The position numbers were made by a program, and so were the translations under genes. Source: Trebonia sp963822615 (GTDB lineage Bacteria; Actinomycetota; Actinomycetes; Streptosporangiales; Streptosporangiaceae). From it: a DNA stretch of 64,000 bases. Each line of letters starts with the position of its first letter. Positions within the stretch are counted from its first letter, which is position 1. Shown piece after piece: positions 50,934 through 59,138 of the stretch. Location of the stretch: positions 558,001 to 622,000 of the forward strand of contig CAWGIM010000015.1 of the NCBI GenBank assembly GCA_963822615.1, written 5' to 3'. The notes under the pieces were generated by a model that saw only the letters and a program-made list of their open reading frames with translations, made no database searches and had not been told where the DNA came from.

Positions 50934-52199
50934 TTAGTGCAGCGGGCCGAGGGTGACCGTGAGCTGGGCCGGGATGCCGCTGGAGACCGCACCGGACTGG
51001 TTGACCCCGCCGTCGGGGGTCACGTCGTCGTAGGGGAACGCGTAACCGAGGCCGCCGGCCAGGGTGGCGTGCACGATCCGCGCGTAGTGGTTGGTGACCG
51101 GGTTCGCGTAGTAGTCGGCCGGGTTCTCGCCGTTGGGCTGGTCGGCGTCGGTGAGCAGCGTGCTGCGGTTGAACGCGGCCGCCAGCCGGGGGATGACCGC
51201 GAGGGCGGCGCCGTTCGCCCCGGCGGTGGCGAACGGCCCGGTCGAGCAGCTGAAGATGTCGGCCGTGGTCGGCGCCGCGAACGAGCCCGCCTGGCTGAAG
51301 GTGAGCAGGCCGCCGCTCACCTGCCCGGTGACGGCACCGTAGGACGCCTGGGTGTCGACCGTCAGCGGGCTGGCGGCGTACCGCTGCCAGGCCTGGGCGA
51401 CGTAGTCGTCGTAGTAGCCGGACAGCAGCGACGGGTTGAGCACCAGGCCGTTCTGCGGGCTGAGCGCCCGGAGGTTGGCGCCGCCGGCCGTGACGATCAG
51501 GTCGGTCCACTGGTGCCCGTCGGCGGCCTGCTGGGCGGTCAGGCCGGCGCATACCGCGTCGAGCCCGCCGGCCGGCAGCCCGGCGGCCGACTGGGTGCCG
51601 CCCGCGGTGTCGGTCAGGGTGAGGGCGATGGGGAGGCAGGCGAAGTCGACCAGGGAGATGTTGGCGAACAGCTGCGCCTGGTTGAAGGTGAACTCGGCGA
51701 AGTCCCAGGGCAGGCCGATGTTGGGGTCGGCCGGGTTGGTGACCGACGGCTCGACCAGGGCGGGTCCCGGGTTGAGCTGGAACGTGAGCGGCGCGCCGAC
51801 CGAGAACCACAGCCGCGCCCCGGCTAGCTGCGGCACCGTGACGGTGACGGGCGGCCCGCCGGCGGGGCCGAGCGGTATCGCGCAGTCCGCGCCGAGCGCG
51901 GCCCCGGCCGCCGCGGGCGAGGCCGGGTAGTACGGCGTCACGCCGTCTGACTTCAGCAGCATCAGCGCGTTGCCGTTGCCGAGCGACTGGCCGGTGACGT
52001 AGGCGTACGCGGTGTCGCTGCCGCTGTTGTTCTTGAGGCTGAACGTCACCGTGCTCGGCGTCTGCGACGCGGCCAGCCGGGTGGCCTGGCCGGCCGCGCG
52101 CGTGTCGGCGCGGCGCAGCTCGACCCCGGCCACGCCGAGCAGCGGGGCGGCGACGACGGCGGCCGATCCAGCCAGCAGGGTCCTGCGGGAAATCCTCAT
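50934..52199 (-). CDS. Glycoside hydrolase family 64 beta-1,3-glucanase, Tat-exported
   Basis: 421 residues; ATG 52199 with AGAGGG upstream. Twin-arginine signal RISRRTLLAGSAAVVAAPLLG. The thaumatin-like GH64 core includes TFSLKNNSGSDTAYAYVTGQ, DFAEFTFN and VDFACLPIALTLT, the last two being family landmarks around the catalytic Glu and Asp. The C-terminus has TNHYARIVHATLAGGLGYAFPYDDVTP. GH64 enzymes release laminaripentaose from fungal beta-1,3-glucan. It is likely secreted to attack fungal cell wall. Codon use matches the surroundings. Confidence 0.9.
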   Translation of the reverse strand: MRISRRTLLAGSAAVVAAPLLGVAGVELRRADTRAAGQATRLAASQTPSTVTFSLKNNSGSDTAYAYVTGQSLGNGNALMLLKSDGVTPYYPASPAAAGAALGADCAIPLGPAGGPPVTVTVPQLAGARLWFSVGAPLTFQLNPGPALVEPSVTNPADPNIGLPWDFAEFTFNQAQLFANISLVDFACLPIALTLTDTAGGTQSAAGLPAGGLDAVCAGLTAQQAADGHQWTDLIVTAGGANLRALSPQNGLVLNPSLLSGYYDDYVAQAWQRYAASPLTVDTQASYGAVTGQVSGGLLTFSQAGSFAAPTTADIFSCSTGPFATAGANGAALAVIPRLAAAFNRSTLLTDADQPNGENPADYYANPVTNHYARIVHATLAGGLGYAFPYDDVTPDGGVNQSGAVSSGIPAQLTVTLGPLH

Positions 52200-52668
52200 A
52201 ATCCGCCCTCTCGTTCCCGGGGTATGCCGACGGGGTGCCTGGCGTGGCTCACGGTAACGGCGGGGCCGGGCATCGCCGCGGCGGTTAAGCAGGGCTTAAT
52301 GCGCGGCTGAGCCGCGCTTAACGAGAGGTCAGCGTCCGGGTGGCTGGCCGCCGCGGGCACCCCACGGCCTAGCCGAGCCCGGCCCCCGGCCGCTGCCCCG
52401 CCGCGTTCCCCGGGCGCCACCATCCCGCGGGACCCGGCGCGGATCCCCGTGCGCAGACCACTAGGCCCACGCAGCACGGACGTCACTCCAGTCACAGTTA
52501 CGCAGAAAGAGTATTAAAAACGGAAACTTTTTGGTGTGATAGCACCGAAAAGTTTCCGTGATCATGAAGAATTTCGATTTATTTCCAGCATCTGGAGCTT
52601 TTACCTGGAACCGCAACAGTCCCCGACGCCCCTTAACTCACTGGTGTTGCGGTATCCCGCCGCCTGAT
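52200..52668. promoter_or_regulatory. Gene-free region containing hairpin element copy 2
   Basis: 469 bases with no supported gene. Besides the hairpin at 52521-52558, a short dyad GCGCGGCTGAGCCGCGC lies near 52300-52316 and may be a hairpin upstream of the glucanase. The right third is AT-rich relative to the flanks. Confidence 0.4.
52521..52558. repeat. Dispersed hairpin element, copy 2
   Basis: Arms CGGAAACTTTTTGGTG (52521-52536) and CACCGAAAAGTTTCCG (52543-52558) pair except for one position; the loop is TGATAG. The stem core equals that of the element at 10235-10288. The 3' flank, TGATCATGA then ATTTCGATT and a GAGCTTTnACCTG segment, is also shared, giving about 90 related bases. The left outer arm seen in copy 1 is missing here. 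Confidence 0.8.
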
Positions 52669-53478
52669 TCACCTGATCACGCCACTGCCCGGGAAGGTGG
52701 CGCCCTGAGCGCGGTGGCGCAAGTCAGTCGAGCTGGGGGCAGGGCAGGCGGCGCCGGACCAGCCGGGCGGCGTGCCGGGCGGTGCGGTCGCCGGGCTTGG
52801 CCGGCTGGGGGCGAGGGCCCCGGCCGCGTAGCCAGCCGACTCGCCGACGCTAGCCGCCCAGCTGTCCGGCCGGGTGGCCGTCAGCATGGTGGAAGCGCCG
52901 CCGGAGCCCGCCTCGGCGCTGCCGCGTGCCTCCGCGCGGGCTGCTTCCGCCGCGGCCCGGGCGGCGCCGGCCGCGGCCAGCGCCAGCCGCCGCGCGCGGT
53001 CTGCTTCCCGCCAGTCGGCCAGCGCGCCGAGCGCCCGGCTGTTGCTGAAGGAGGCGGCCCGTGCCCGCGGCGCGCAGCGGAACAGGGCTCGTGCCCGGGC
53101 GTTGATCTGGATGGCCTGCACGTCGGCCGCGGCGGCGGCCGCCAGGGCGCCGCGCTCGGCTGCCAGCAGCTCGTCGAGGCGGGCCTCGTCGCTGGCGCTG
53201 CCCTGGGCCCAGGCCTCGGCCGCGGCTACCGCCAGGCCGGTCCGCGGGTCAAGCCGCCGGGCACCGTGCTGGGCGCGCCGGTTCAGCTCGGCCAGGCAGG
53301 AAAGCACCACGCGGCGCTGCTGGTCGGTGGTGCACAGCCGCGCCGCCAGCCACAGCAGCAGCTCGGGTGACGGGCACGCCTTCCACCACGACTCCAGGTC
53401 GGGATGCGGCTGCACCAGGTCAAGTAGCGGGCCCGGCGCCGACAGCCCGGTCAGCCGAACCTGCAGTTCAGTGCCCAT
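52669..53478 (-). CDS. Unknown protein, immunity-protein-like N-terminal part, behind an iron-box-like site
   Basis: 269 residues from ATG 53478. WWKACPSPELLLWLAARLCTTDQQRRVVLSCLAELNRRA resembles the Trp/Cys-Pro and LLWLA segments of putative Imm-type immunity proteins of actinomycetes. The middle is alanine-rich helical (60-180), and the last 70 residues are low-complexity and probably disordered. I cannot assign a function. A 19-bp iron-box-like palindrome lies 12 bases before the start codon, suggesting repression in high iron. No toxin gene is next to it. Confidence 0.5.
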   Translation of the reverse strand: MGTELQVRLTGLSAPGPLLDLVQPHPDLESWWKACPSPELLLWLAARLCTTDQQRRVVLSCLAELNRRAQHGARRLDPRTGLAVAAAEAWAQGSASDEARLDELLAAERGALAAAAAADVQAIQINARARALFRCAPRARAASFSNSRALGALADWREADRARRLALAAAGAARAAAEAARAEARGSAEAGSGGASTMLTATRPDSWAASVGESAGYAAGALAPSRPSPATAPPGTPPGWSGAACPAPSSTDLRHRAQGATFPGSGVIR

Positions 53479-53489
53479 ACCTGGAGTAT

Positions 53490-53508
53490 TAAGGTAAGGC
53501 TTCCCTTA
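53490..53508. promoter_or_regulatory. Iron-box-like site (DtxR/IdeR/DmdR type)
   Basis: TAAGGTAAGGCTTCCCTTA matches the published 19-bp iron-box consensus TTAGGTTAGGCTAACCTAA at 14 of 19 positions and is nearly palindromic. It lies 12-30 bases upstream of ATG 53478, where bound repressor would block transcription of the unknown gene. The CheY-like gene on its other side points away and is not a target. Confidence 0.6.
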
Positions 53509-53530
53509 GTCAAGACCCGGGTGTCGCCGC

Positions 53531-53977
53531 TCAGCGCGGTAGCTGCACCAGGGTCAGGAAGAAGTCGTCGATCTGCCTGATCGCCGCGGTGAAGCCCTCG
53601 AAGTCGACCGGCTTGCTCACGTAGGCGTTGGCGTGCAGCTTGTAGCTGCGCAGGATGTCCTCGTCGGCCTGCGACGTGGTCAGCATCACCACCGGGACCG
53701 CCATCAGCTCGGGGTCCTGCTTCAGCTCGGCCAGGACCTCCAGCCCGGATACCCGCGGCAGGTTGACGTCGAGCAGGACCAGGCCCGGCCGCGGGGCGTC
53801 CTCGTAAGGGCCGGTCCGGCGCAGGAACTCCAGTGCCTGCGCGCCGTCGCTCACCACGTGCAGGGTGTTGCGGATCTTGTAGAAGTCGAACGCTTCCCTG
53901 GTCATCAGCACGTCGCCCTCGTCGTCCTCCACCAGGAGCACGTCGATCGGCTGGATGTCAGCCGGGTAGTCCACCAT
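53531..53977 (-). CDS. Single-domain response regulator (Rcp1/CheY-like)
   Basis: 148 residues; ATG 53977 with GAGGAGGGG upstream, inside the end of the kinase gene (20-base overlap). Acidic pair in LLVEDDEGD, phosphoacceptor Asp in PGLVLLDVNLPRVSG, TTSQADEDI and the lysine in AYVSKPVDF. The extended alpha4-beta5 region (SYKLHANAYVSKPVD) is typical of regulators paired with bacteriophytochrome-like kinases. No output domain, so it acts by protein contact, probably with the upstream kinase. Confidence 0.93.
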   Translation of the reverse strand: MVDYPADIQPIDVLLVEDDEGDVLMTREAFDFYKIRNTLHVVSDGAQALEFLRRTGPYEDAPRPGLVLLDVNLPRVSGLEVLAELKQDPELMAVPVVMLTTSQADEDILRSYKLHANAYVSKPVDFEGFTAAIRQIDDFFLTLVQLPR

Positions 53978-55616
53978 CTGTCCCCTCCTCGTCGGGCCCT
54001 GCGCTACCCGGGCCGGTGTCGTCCGGCACCACGGGCAGGGTGAAACGGAACCTGGTCCCCTCTGCGACCTCGGTGTCCAGCCATATCCGGCCGCCGAAGT
54101 ACTCGATGATCTTCCGGCACATCGCCAGGCCGATGCCGGTACCGGGGTAGGCGGCCTTGTCGTGCAGCCGCTGGAAGATCACGAAAACCCGGTCAGCATA
54201 CTGCGGTTCGATCCCGATCCCGTTGTCGGTGACCGAGAACCTCCACTGCGCACCGTCCCGCTCGGCGGTCACGGTGATCCGCGGCGGCTGGTCGCCGCGG
54301 AACTTGAGCGCGTTGCCGACCAGGTTCTGGAAGACCACGCTGAGCAGCGTGAGGTGGGCCCGCACGACCGGCAGCGGCCCGGCCTCGATCACCGCCCCTG
54401 ACTGCTCGATCTGGGTGGCCAGGTTCGCCTTGGCCCGCTCGAGGGCGGCGTCGCACGCCACCAGGGACAGGTCTGACCCGGTGCGGCCGACCCGGCTGAA
54501 CGCCAGCAGGTCGTTGATCAGCACCTGCATCCGCTTGGCGCCGTCCACCGCGAACTCGATGTACTGGTCGGCCCGCTCGTCGAGCTGGCCGGAGTAGCGG
54601 CGCTGCAGCAGCTGGCAGAAGCTGGTGACCTTGCGCAGCGGCTCCTGCAGGTCGTGCGACGCGACGTAGGCGAACTGCTCGAGCTCGGCGTTGGAGCGCT
54701 GCAGCTCGGCCGCGTGCCCGGCCAGTGACTCGTTGGCCTCCTGGACCGCCGACAGCTCCTGCAGGATGCGCAGCCGCATCGAGTTCACGTCGGCCGCCAG
54801 GCCGCGGATCTCCCGTGGCCCGGTCTGCGCCACCTGGTGACTGAAGTCGCCGTCGGCCACCCGCCGTGCCTCCGCCGCCAGCTGGTGCACCGGCCGGATG
54901 GCGGCGCGCCGCAGCACCAGTGCGAGCACCGCGACTATCAGCGCCAGCCCGATCGCGATGGCCAGCAGGGTCGCGTCGAGTTCGGTCGACGCGGTGCCAA
55001 GGGTGTTCAGCGCCTGCTGCCTGGTCGCGGTGATGCTTGACTCGAAGACGCTGAGCTTGCTGCGCAGGGCGTCGAACTCGGCCTTGCCCGCCAGGATGTC
55101 CGGGCTGACCACCGGCTTGCCGCTGGCCTGGATCTGCTTGATGGTGGGCTGGGCGTAGCGGGTGCGCCAGTCGCGCGCCTGGGCGAGGGCCTGGCTGAGT
55201 TCGGTGGCGCTGGCCGCGGGGAGCTGCGGCAGTAGCTGGCGGAGCTGGCTGACCGCGCTCTTCTCGTCGGCCAGGCCCTGGTTGTAGGGGGCCAGGAAGT
55301 CGGGCCGGCCGCTCAGCGCGTAGCCGCGGACCCCGGTCTCCTGGTTGACGAGCGCGCTGTAGAGCTGCTGGGCCGTCAGCGCGGCCGGGTCGATGACGGT
55401 CACCACCCGGTTGCGCTCGTCGTGCAGGTGGCTGAGGGCGACCGCGCCGACGGTCACCGCGGCCACGCCGAACAGCGTCATCAGCAGCACCGCGCCGGCG
55501 ATGATCCGGCTCAGCGGCCAGGATGACCCGCCCGGGCGCTGCCCGGGCGGCCGGGGCGGTCCCGGCGCCGCCGGCGGTGCGGCCTGCGGTGGCGCGGCCA
55601 GGTCGGGCGCGGTCAT
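53958..55616 (-). CDS. CHASE3-HAMP sensor histidine kinase (phytochrome-kinase type)
   Basis: 552 residues; ATG 55616 overlaps the upstream stop (ATGA). A Pro-rich N-terminus, TM1 (about 36-60), extracytoplasmic CHASE3 domain (65-215; LYSALVNQETGVRGYALSGRPDFLAPY), TM2 (216-236), HAMP (238-290), then HisKA with FAYVASHDLQEPLRKV and HATPase (NLVGNALKFRG, DNGIGIEPQYADRVF, GTGIGLAMCRKI). The kinase core resembles those paired with Rcp1-like regulators, which is what follows it. Middle gene of a three-gene operon beginning with a REC-PP2C protein. Confidence 0.93.
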   Translation of the reverse strand: MTAPDLAAPPQAAPPAAPGPPRPPGQRPGGSSWPLSRIIAGAVLLMTLFGVAAVTVGAVALSHLHDERNRVVTVIDPAALTAQQLYSALVNQETGVRGYALSGRPDFLAPYNQGLADEKSAVSQLRQLLPQLPAASATELSQALAQARDWRTRYAQPTIKQIQASGKPVVSPDILAGKAEFDALRSKLSVFESSITATRQQALNTLGTASTELDATLLAIAIGLALIVAVLALVLRRAAIRPVHQLAAEARRVADGDFSHQVAQTGPREIRGLAADVNSMRLRILQELSAVQEANESLAGHAAELQRSNAELEQFAYVASHDLQEPLRKVTSFCQLLQRRYSGQLDERADQYIEFAVDGAKRMQVLINDLLAFSRVGRTGSDLSLVACDAALERAKANLATQIEQSGAVIEAGPLPVVRAHLTLLSVVFQNLVGNALKFRGDQPPRITVTAERDGAQWRFSVTDNGIGIEPQYADRVFVIFQRLHDKAAYPGTGIGLAMCRKIIEYFGGRIWLDTEVAEGTRFRFTLPVVPDDTGPGSAGPDEEGTDGGLPG

Positions 55617-56785
55617 CCGCAGCGGAGCCCGATGAGGGCGATGTCGTCGTTCAGGTCACCGTGGTTGAGGTCGCGGACCCGGTCGATCAGCTGCTCCAGC
55701 AGTGCCTCGTCGCTCACCCGGCCGGGGTCGAGCGGAGGGGCGCCGAGAACGTCGCGCACCAGCTCGATCAGGCCCTCGGTGCCGAGCCGGTCCGAGCCGT
55801 CGCCGACCCGTCCCTCGATCAGCCCGTCGGTGTACAGCACAAGCGCCCAGTGGTCGCCCAGCTCCACCTCGTAGCCCGGCCATTTCCCGGTTTCGTTGAG
55901 CCCGGCGGGCGGGCACGCGGGGACGGCCAGCTCGGCCACCTGGTCCGCGGTGATCAGCAGCGGGGCCGGGTGCCCGGCCAGCCGGAGCACGCCGCCGCGC
56001 CGCCCGGGCGCGACCGACACCATGCAGACGGTGGCGAACATGGCGTCCTCTTGCTGCTCGTGCCTGAGCATGCCCTGCACCGCCGACAGCACGTCGTCCG
56101 GCTGATGGCCGGCCAGCACCAGCGTCCGCCAGGCCACCCGCAGGCAGACCCCGAGCGCGGCCTCGGCCGGCCCGTGACCGCAGACGTCGCCGATCAGCAC
56201 GTGCACCCAGCCGTCCGGCGCCTGCACCAGGTCGTAGAAGTCTCCGCCAAGCAGCCGCTGCCTGCCGCCCGCCCGGTACGCCGCCGCCACGCTCAGCCGG
56301 GGGTCGTCGAGCAGCGGCGACGGCAGCAGGCCGCGTTCCAGCCGGGCGTTCTCCTGCGCGCTGAGCCGGGCGGCGTGCAGCAGCCGTTGCGCCTCGTCCC
56401 AGCGCCGCCGCTCCATCGCGTACCTGATCACCCGGTGCAGCATCTGCCCGGTGACGTCGCCCTTGGTCAGGTAGTCCTGGGCCCCGGCCCGGACCGCCTC
56501 CGCGCCCAGGTACTCATCCGACACGCCGGTCAGCACTACCACCGCCGCCTGGGGCGCCTGCTGGAGCAGCAGCCGCAGCCCGTCCAGGCCCTGCGAGTCG
56601 GGCAGCCCGAGGTCGAGCAGCACGCAGGCCGCGTCGGGCAGCAGCTTGCCCGCGTCCGCCAGCAGCCTGGCCCGGTGCAGGGCGACGCCGGTGCCGGCCT
56701 CGTTGAGCAGCTCCTCGACCAGGAAGGCGTCGCCGTCGTCGTCCTCGATCAGCAGGACCGGCACCTGCTCAGCACTATCTGTCAT
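55613..56785 (-). CDS. Receiver-PP2C phosphatase (RsbU/RssB-like)
   Basis: 390 residues from ATG 56785; no strong ribosome site is seen, so an upstream start cannot be excluded. The receiver domain (8-125) has VLLIEDDDGD, Asp in CVLLDLGLPDSQG and Lys in DYLTKGD. A linker helix leads to the SpoIIE-type PP2C domain (about 175-385; GGDFYDLVQAPDGW, IGDVCGHGPAEAAL, RLAGHPAPLL, LVLYTDGLIEGR, NDDIALIGL). Such proteins dephosphorylate STAS antagonists after receiver activation. First gene of the operon with a kinase and a CheY-like regulator. Confidence 0.92.
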   Translation of the reverse strand: MTDSAEQVPVLLIEDDDGDAFLVEELLNEAGTGVALHRARLLADAGKLLPDAACVLLDLGLPDSQGLDGLRLLLQQAPQAAVVVLTGVSDEYLGAEAVRAGAQDYLTKGDVTGQMLHRVIRYAMERRRWDEAQRLLHAARLSAQENARLERGLLPSPLLDDPRLSVAAAYRAGGRQRLLGGDFYDLVQAPDGWVHVLIGDVCGHGPAEAALGVCLRVAWRTLVLAGHQPDDVLSAVQGMLRHEQQEDAMFATVCMVSVAPGRRGGVLRLAGHPAPLLITADQVAELAVPACPPAGLNETGKWPGYEVELGDHWALVLYTDGLIEGRVGDGSDRLGTEGLIELVRDVLGAPPLDPGRVSDEALLEQLIDRVRDLNHGDLNDDIALIGLRCG

Positions 56786-56916
56786 TAACACCCAATCGGA
56801 GGGGAGATCCCCTTCGCCTTCCCACACACGTGCACACGGTGCAGACAGCATAGTCCCAGCGGATGACGTTTCAACCGTTAGCTGCAAGGGGCTACCGAAC
56901 GGGTGCCAGGTGACCC

Positions 56917-57876
56917 TTATCGCCCCGGCGCGGCCGCCGGGCGGGTCTGGGTGGGGTCGATGAACACGTGCGGCTGCACCGGCAGCTTCTCCTTCAGCGC
57001 CTGGTCGACCTCATCGGCCAGGTCCTCGGCCTGGTCGGCCCGCAGGTTGTCGTCGAGCGCGACCCGGGCCGCGACGATGAGGGCGTCCGGCCCGATGTGC
57101 ATGGTCTGCAGCTCGAGCAGCGCGTCCACGCCGGGCTTGGACTCGATCTCCGCGCGGATCAGCCGCTGTACCTCGGGGGAGGCCGCCCGTCCGATGAGCA
57201 GCTCCTTGCTGTCCATGCCGAGCTTGACCGCTACCACGATGAGCAGCACGCCGATGGCGATGGAGGCGCTGCCGTCCCACACCGGCGACCCGGTCAGCTG
57301 GCGCAGCACCACCCCGATGGCCGCGAACAGCAGCCCGATCACGGCCGCGCTGTCCTCGAACAGCGCCACCTTCACGGTGATGTCGGGGCTGGTGTTCACC
57401 TGGTCGATGACCTGGACGTGGCTGCGCCTGGCCTCCGCCCGGACCTGGAGGAACGCCCGCACGAAGGAGGTGCCCTCGGCCAGGATCGACACCGCCAGCG
57501 CCACGTACGCCCACAGCGGGCTCTCCCTGGAGGTGCTGGACATGCTCAGGATGCCCTCGAAGATGGAGAAGCCGCCGCCCGCCACGAAGATGCCGAACGC
57601 CGCCAGCAGCGACCAGAAGTAGCGTTCCTGCCCGTGGCCGAACGGGTGGCGCTCGTCGGCCGGCCGGTCCGCCGCCTTCAGCGAGGTCAGCAGGAATAGC
57701 TGGTCGAGGGTGTCGGCGGCCGAGTGGGCCGACTCGGCCAGCATCGCGCTCGACCCGCTGAGGATGCCGGCCACCAGCTTGACCAGGCCGACCAGGAGGT
57801 TGGCGCCGCCGGCCACCAGGACGGTGCGCCTGGTCTCCCGGTGCTGCTCGGCTACGTGCTGCTTGGCGTTTGTCAC
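56917..57876 (-). CDS. Cation diffusion facilitator family transporter
   Basis: 319 residues from GTG 57876; a longer open frame upstream is low-complexity and rejected. Six membrane helices; HSAADTLDQLFLL holds the HxxxD metal site of helix 2, ERHPFGHGQERYFWSLLAA is the conserved cytosolic loop, and FEDSAAVIGLLFAAIG carries the DxxA site of helix 5. The C-terminal cytoplasmic domain (LQTMHIGPDALIVAARVAL) follows. Exports divalent metal such as zinc or manganese in exchange for protons. Divergent from a Rieske oxygenase. Confidence 0.92.
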   Translation of the reverse strand: MTNAKQHVAEQHRETRRTVLVAGGANLLVGLVKLVAGILSGSSAMLAESAHSAADTLDQLFLLTSLKAADRPADERHPFGHGQERYFWSLLAAFGIFVAGGGFSIFEGILSMSSTSRESPLWAYVALAVSILAEGTSFVRAFLQVRAEARRSHVQVIDQVNTSPDITVKVALFEDSAAVIGLLFAAIGVVLRQLTGSPVWDGSASIAIGVLLIVVAVKLGMDSKELLIGRAASPEVQRLIRAEIESKPGVDALLELQTMHIGPDALIVAARVALDDNLRADQAEDLADEVDQALKEKLPVQPHVFIDPTQTRPAAAPGR

Positions 57877-57940
57877 CGAGCACAACTTGCCGCCGCGGGC
57901 CGGATCAAACCGCCGCGTAACCGGCTGGGCGAGCGGGTAT

Positions 57941-57950
57941 GAACTAGTTC
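57941..57950. promoter_or_regulatory. Palindrome abutting the Rieske gene start
   Basis: GAACTAGTTC is a perfect 10-bp palindrome ending directly before the GTG start at 57951. A TAT-containing -10-like hexamer overlaps it. It could be an operator for a leaderless transcript; the length is short enough that chance is possible. Confidence 0.3.
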
Positions 57951-59138
57951 GTGGTGGTTCCGGCCGCGGGTTCGCCCGCTGAGGTGCCTGGCGGGAGCCT
58001 GGTCCCGACGCTGCCCGGGCGGTGGTACACCGATCCGGCGGTTTTCGCCCGTGAGCGGCAGGCGATCTTCGACGCCGGCTGGCTGTGCGTCGCGCGGTCG
58101 GCTGACATCCCCGCGCCCGGGCAGTTCCTGGCCGTGCAGGCGGGCTCGGAGAGCGTGCTCGTGGTCCGCCAGGCGGACGGCGGGCTGCGCGCCTTCCTGA
58201 ACGTCTGCCGCCACCGCGGTGCCCGGCTCTGCCTGGACGCGGGCGGGCAGGCTGAGCCGCCAGGACAGGCTGACCAGTCAAGGCAGGGCGGGCGCTACCT
58301 GCGCTGCCCCTATCACGCCTGGTCGTACGAGCTGAGCGGGCGGCTGGCGGCCGCGCCCAGCCTGGCTAAGATGCCGGACGTCGACCGCGACGCCTACGGC
58401 CTGGTCGCGGTGGCGCTGCGGGAATGGCTGGGCTACGCCTGGGTGTGCCTGGCCGCCCGGCCGCCGTCGTTCGAGGAAACGGTGCTCGGGGCGGTGACCG
58501 CCCGGCTGGGCGACCCGGCCGCGGTCGACGCCTACGCGCCCGCCGAGCTGGCGGTCGGCCGGCGGATCAGCTACGACGTGGCGGCCAACTGGAAGCTGAT
58601 CGTCGAGAACTTCATGGAGTGCTACCACTGCGCCCCGATCCACCCGGAGCTGACCAGCGTGCTGCCCGAGTTCTCGGGCGGCTACGCGGCCCAGTACTAC
58701 GTCGGGCACGGCGCCGCCTTCGCCGGCCGGGCGGACGGCTTCACGGTGGACGGCAGCGCGGGGTTCGGGCGGCTTCCGGGGGTGACCGACGAGCAGGACC
58801 GGCGCTACTACGCGGTCACCATCCGGCCCCAGGTGTTCATCAACCTGGTCCCCGATCACGTGATCCTGCACCGGATGACCCCGCTCGGCCCGGACCGGAC
58901 GCTGGTGGTGTGCGACTGGCTGTTCGACCCCGCGGTGGTGGCCGCGGGCCGCGACCTGTCCCGCTCGGTCGAGCTGTTCGACCGGGTCAACCGGCAGGAC
59001 TTCGCCGCCTGCGAGCGCACCCAGCCGTCGATGAGCTCGCGCGCCTACGCCGCCGGCGGGGTGCTGGTGCCGCACGAGCACCACATCGCCGGGTTCCACG
59101 CCTGGGTCCGCGACCAGGTCGGCGAGGAGCCGGGCTAG
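57951..59138 (+). CDS. Rieske-type aromatic ring-hydroxylating oxygenase, large subunit
   Basis: 395 residues, GTG 57951. Rieske [2Fe-2S] ligands are in CRHRGARLC and CPYHAW (Cys-His plus Cys-His), separated by an unusually long Gln/Gly-rich insert at about 100-112. The non-haem iron ligands are in ENFMECYHCAPIHPEL. NWKLIVENF is the conserved bridge. No ferredoxin or reductase subunit is adjacent, so it would use shared electron-transfer partners. The group includes quaternary-ammonium and choline-type monooxygenases as well as arene dioxygenases; the substrate is undetermined. Confidence 0.9.
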   Translation: MVVPAAGSPAEVPGGSLVPTLPGRWYTDPAVFARERQAIFDAGWLCVARSADIPAPGQFLAVQAGSESVLVVRQADGGLRAFLNVCRHRGARLCLDAGGQAEPPGQADQSRQGGRYLRCPYHAWSYELSGRLAAAPSLAKMPDVDRDAYGLVAVALREWLGYAWVCLAARPPSFEETVLGAVTARLGDPAAVDAYAPAELAVGRRISYDVAANWKLIVENFMECYHCAPIHPELTSVLPEFSGGYAAQYYVGHGAAFAGRADGFTVDGSAGFGRLPGVTDEQDRRYYAVTIRPQVFINLVPDHVILHRMTPLGPDRTLVVCDWLFDPAVVAAGRDLSRSVELFDRVNRQDFAACERTQPSMSSRAYAAGGVLVPHEHHIAGFHAWVRDQVGEEPG

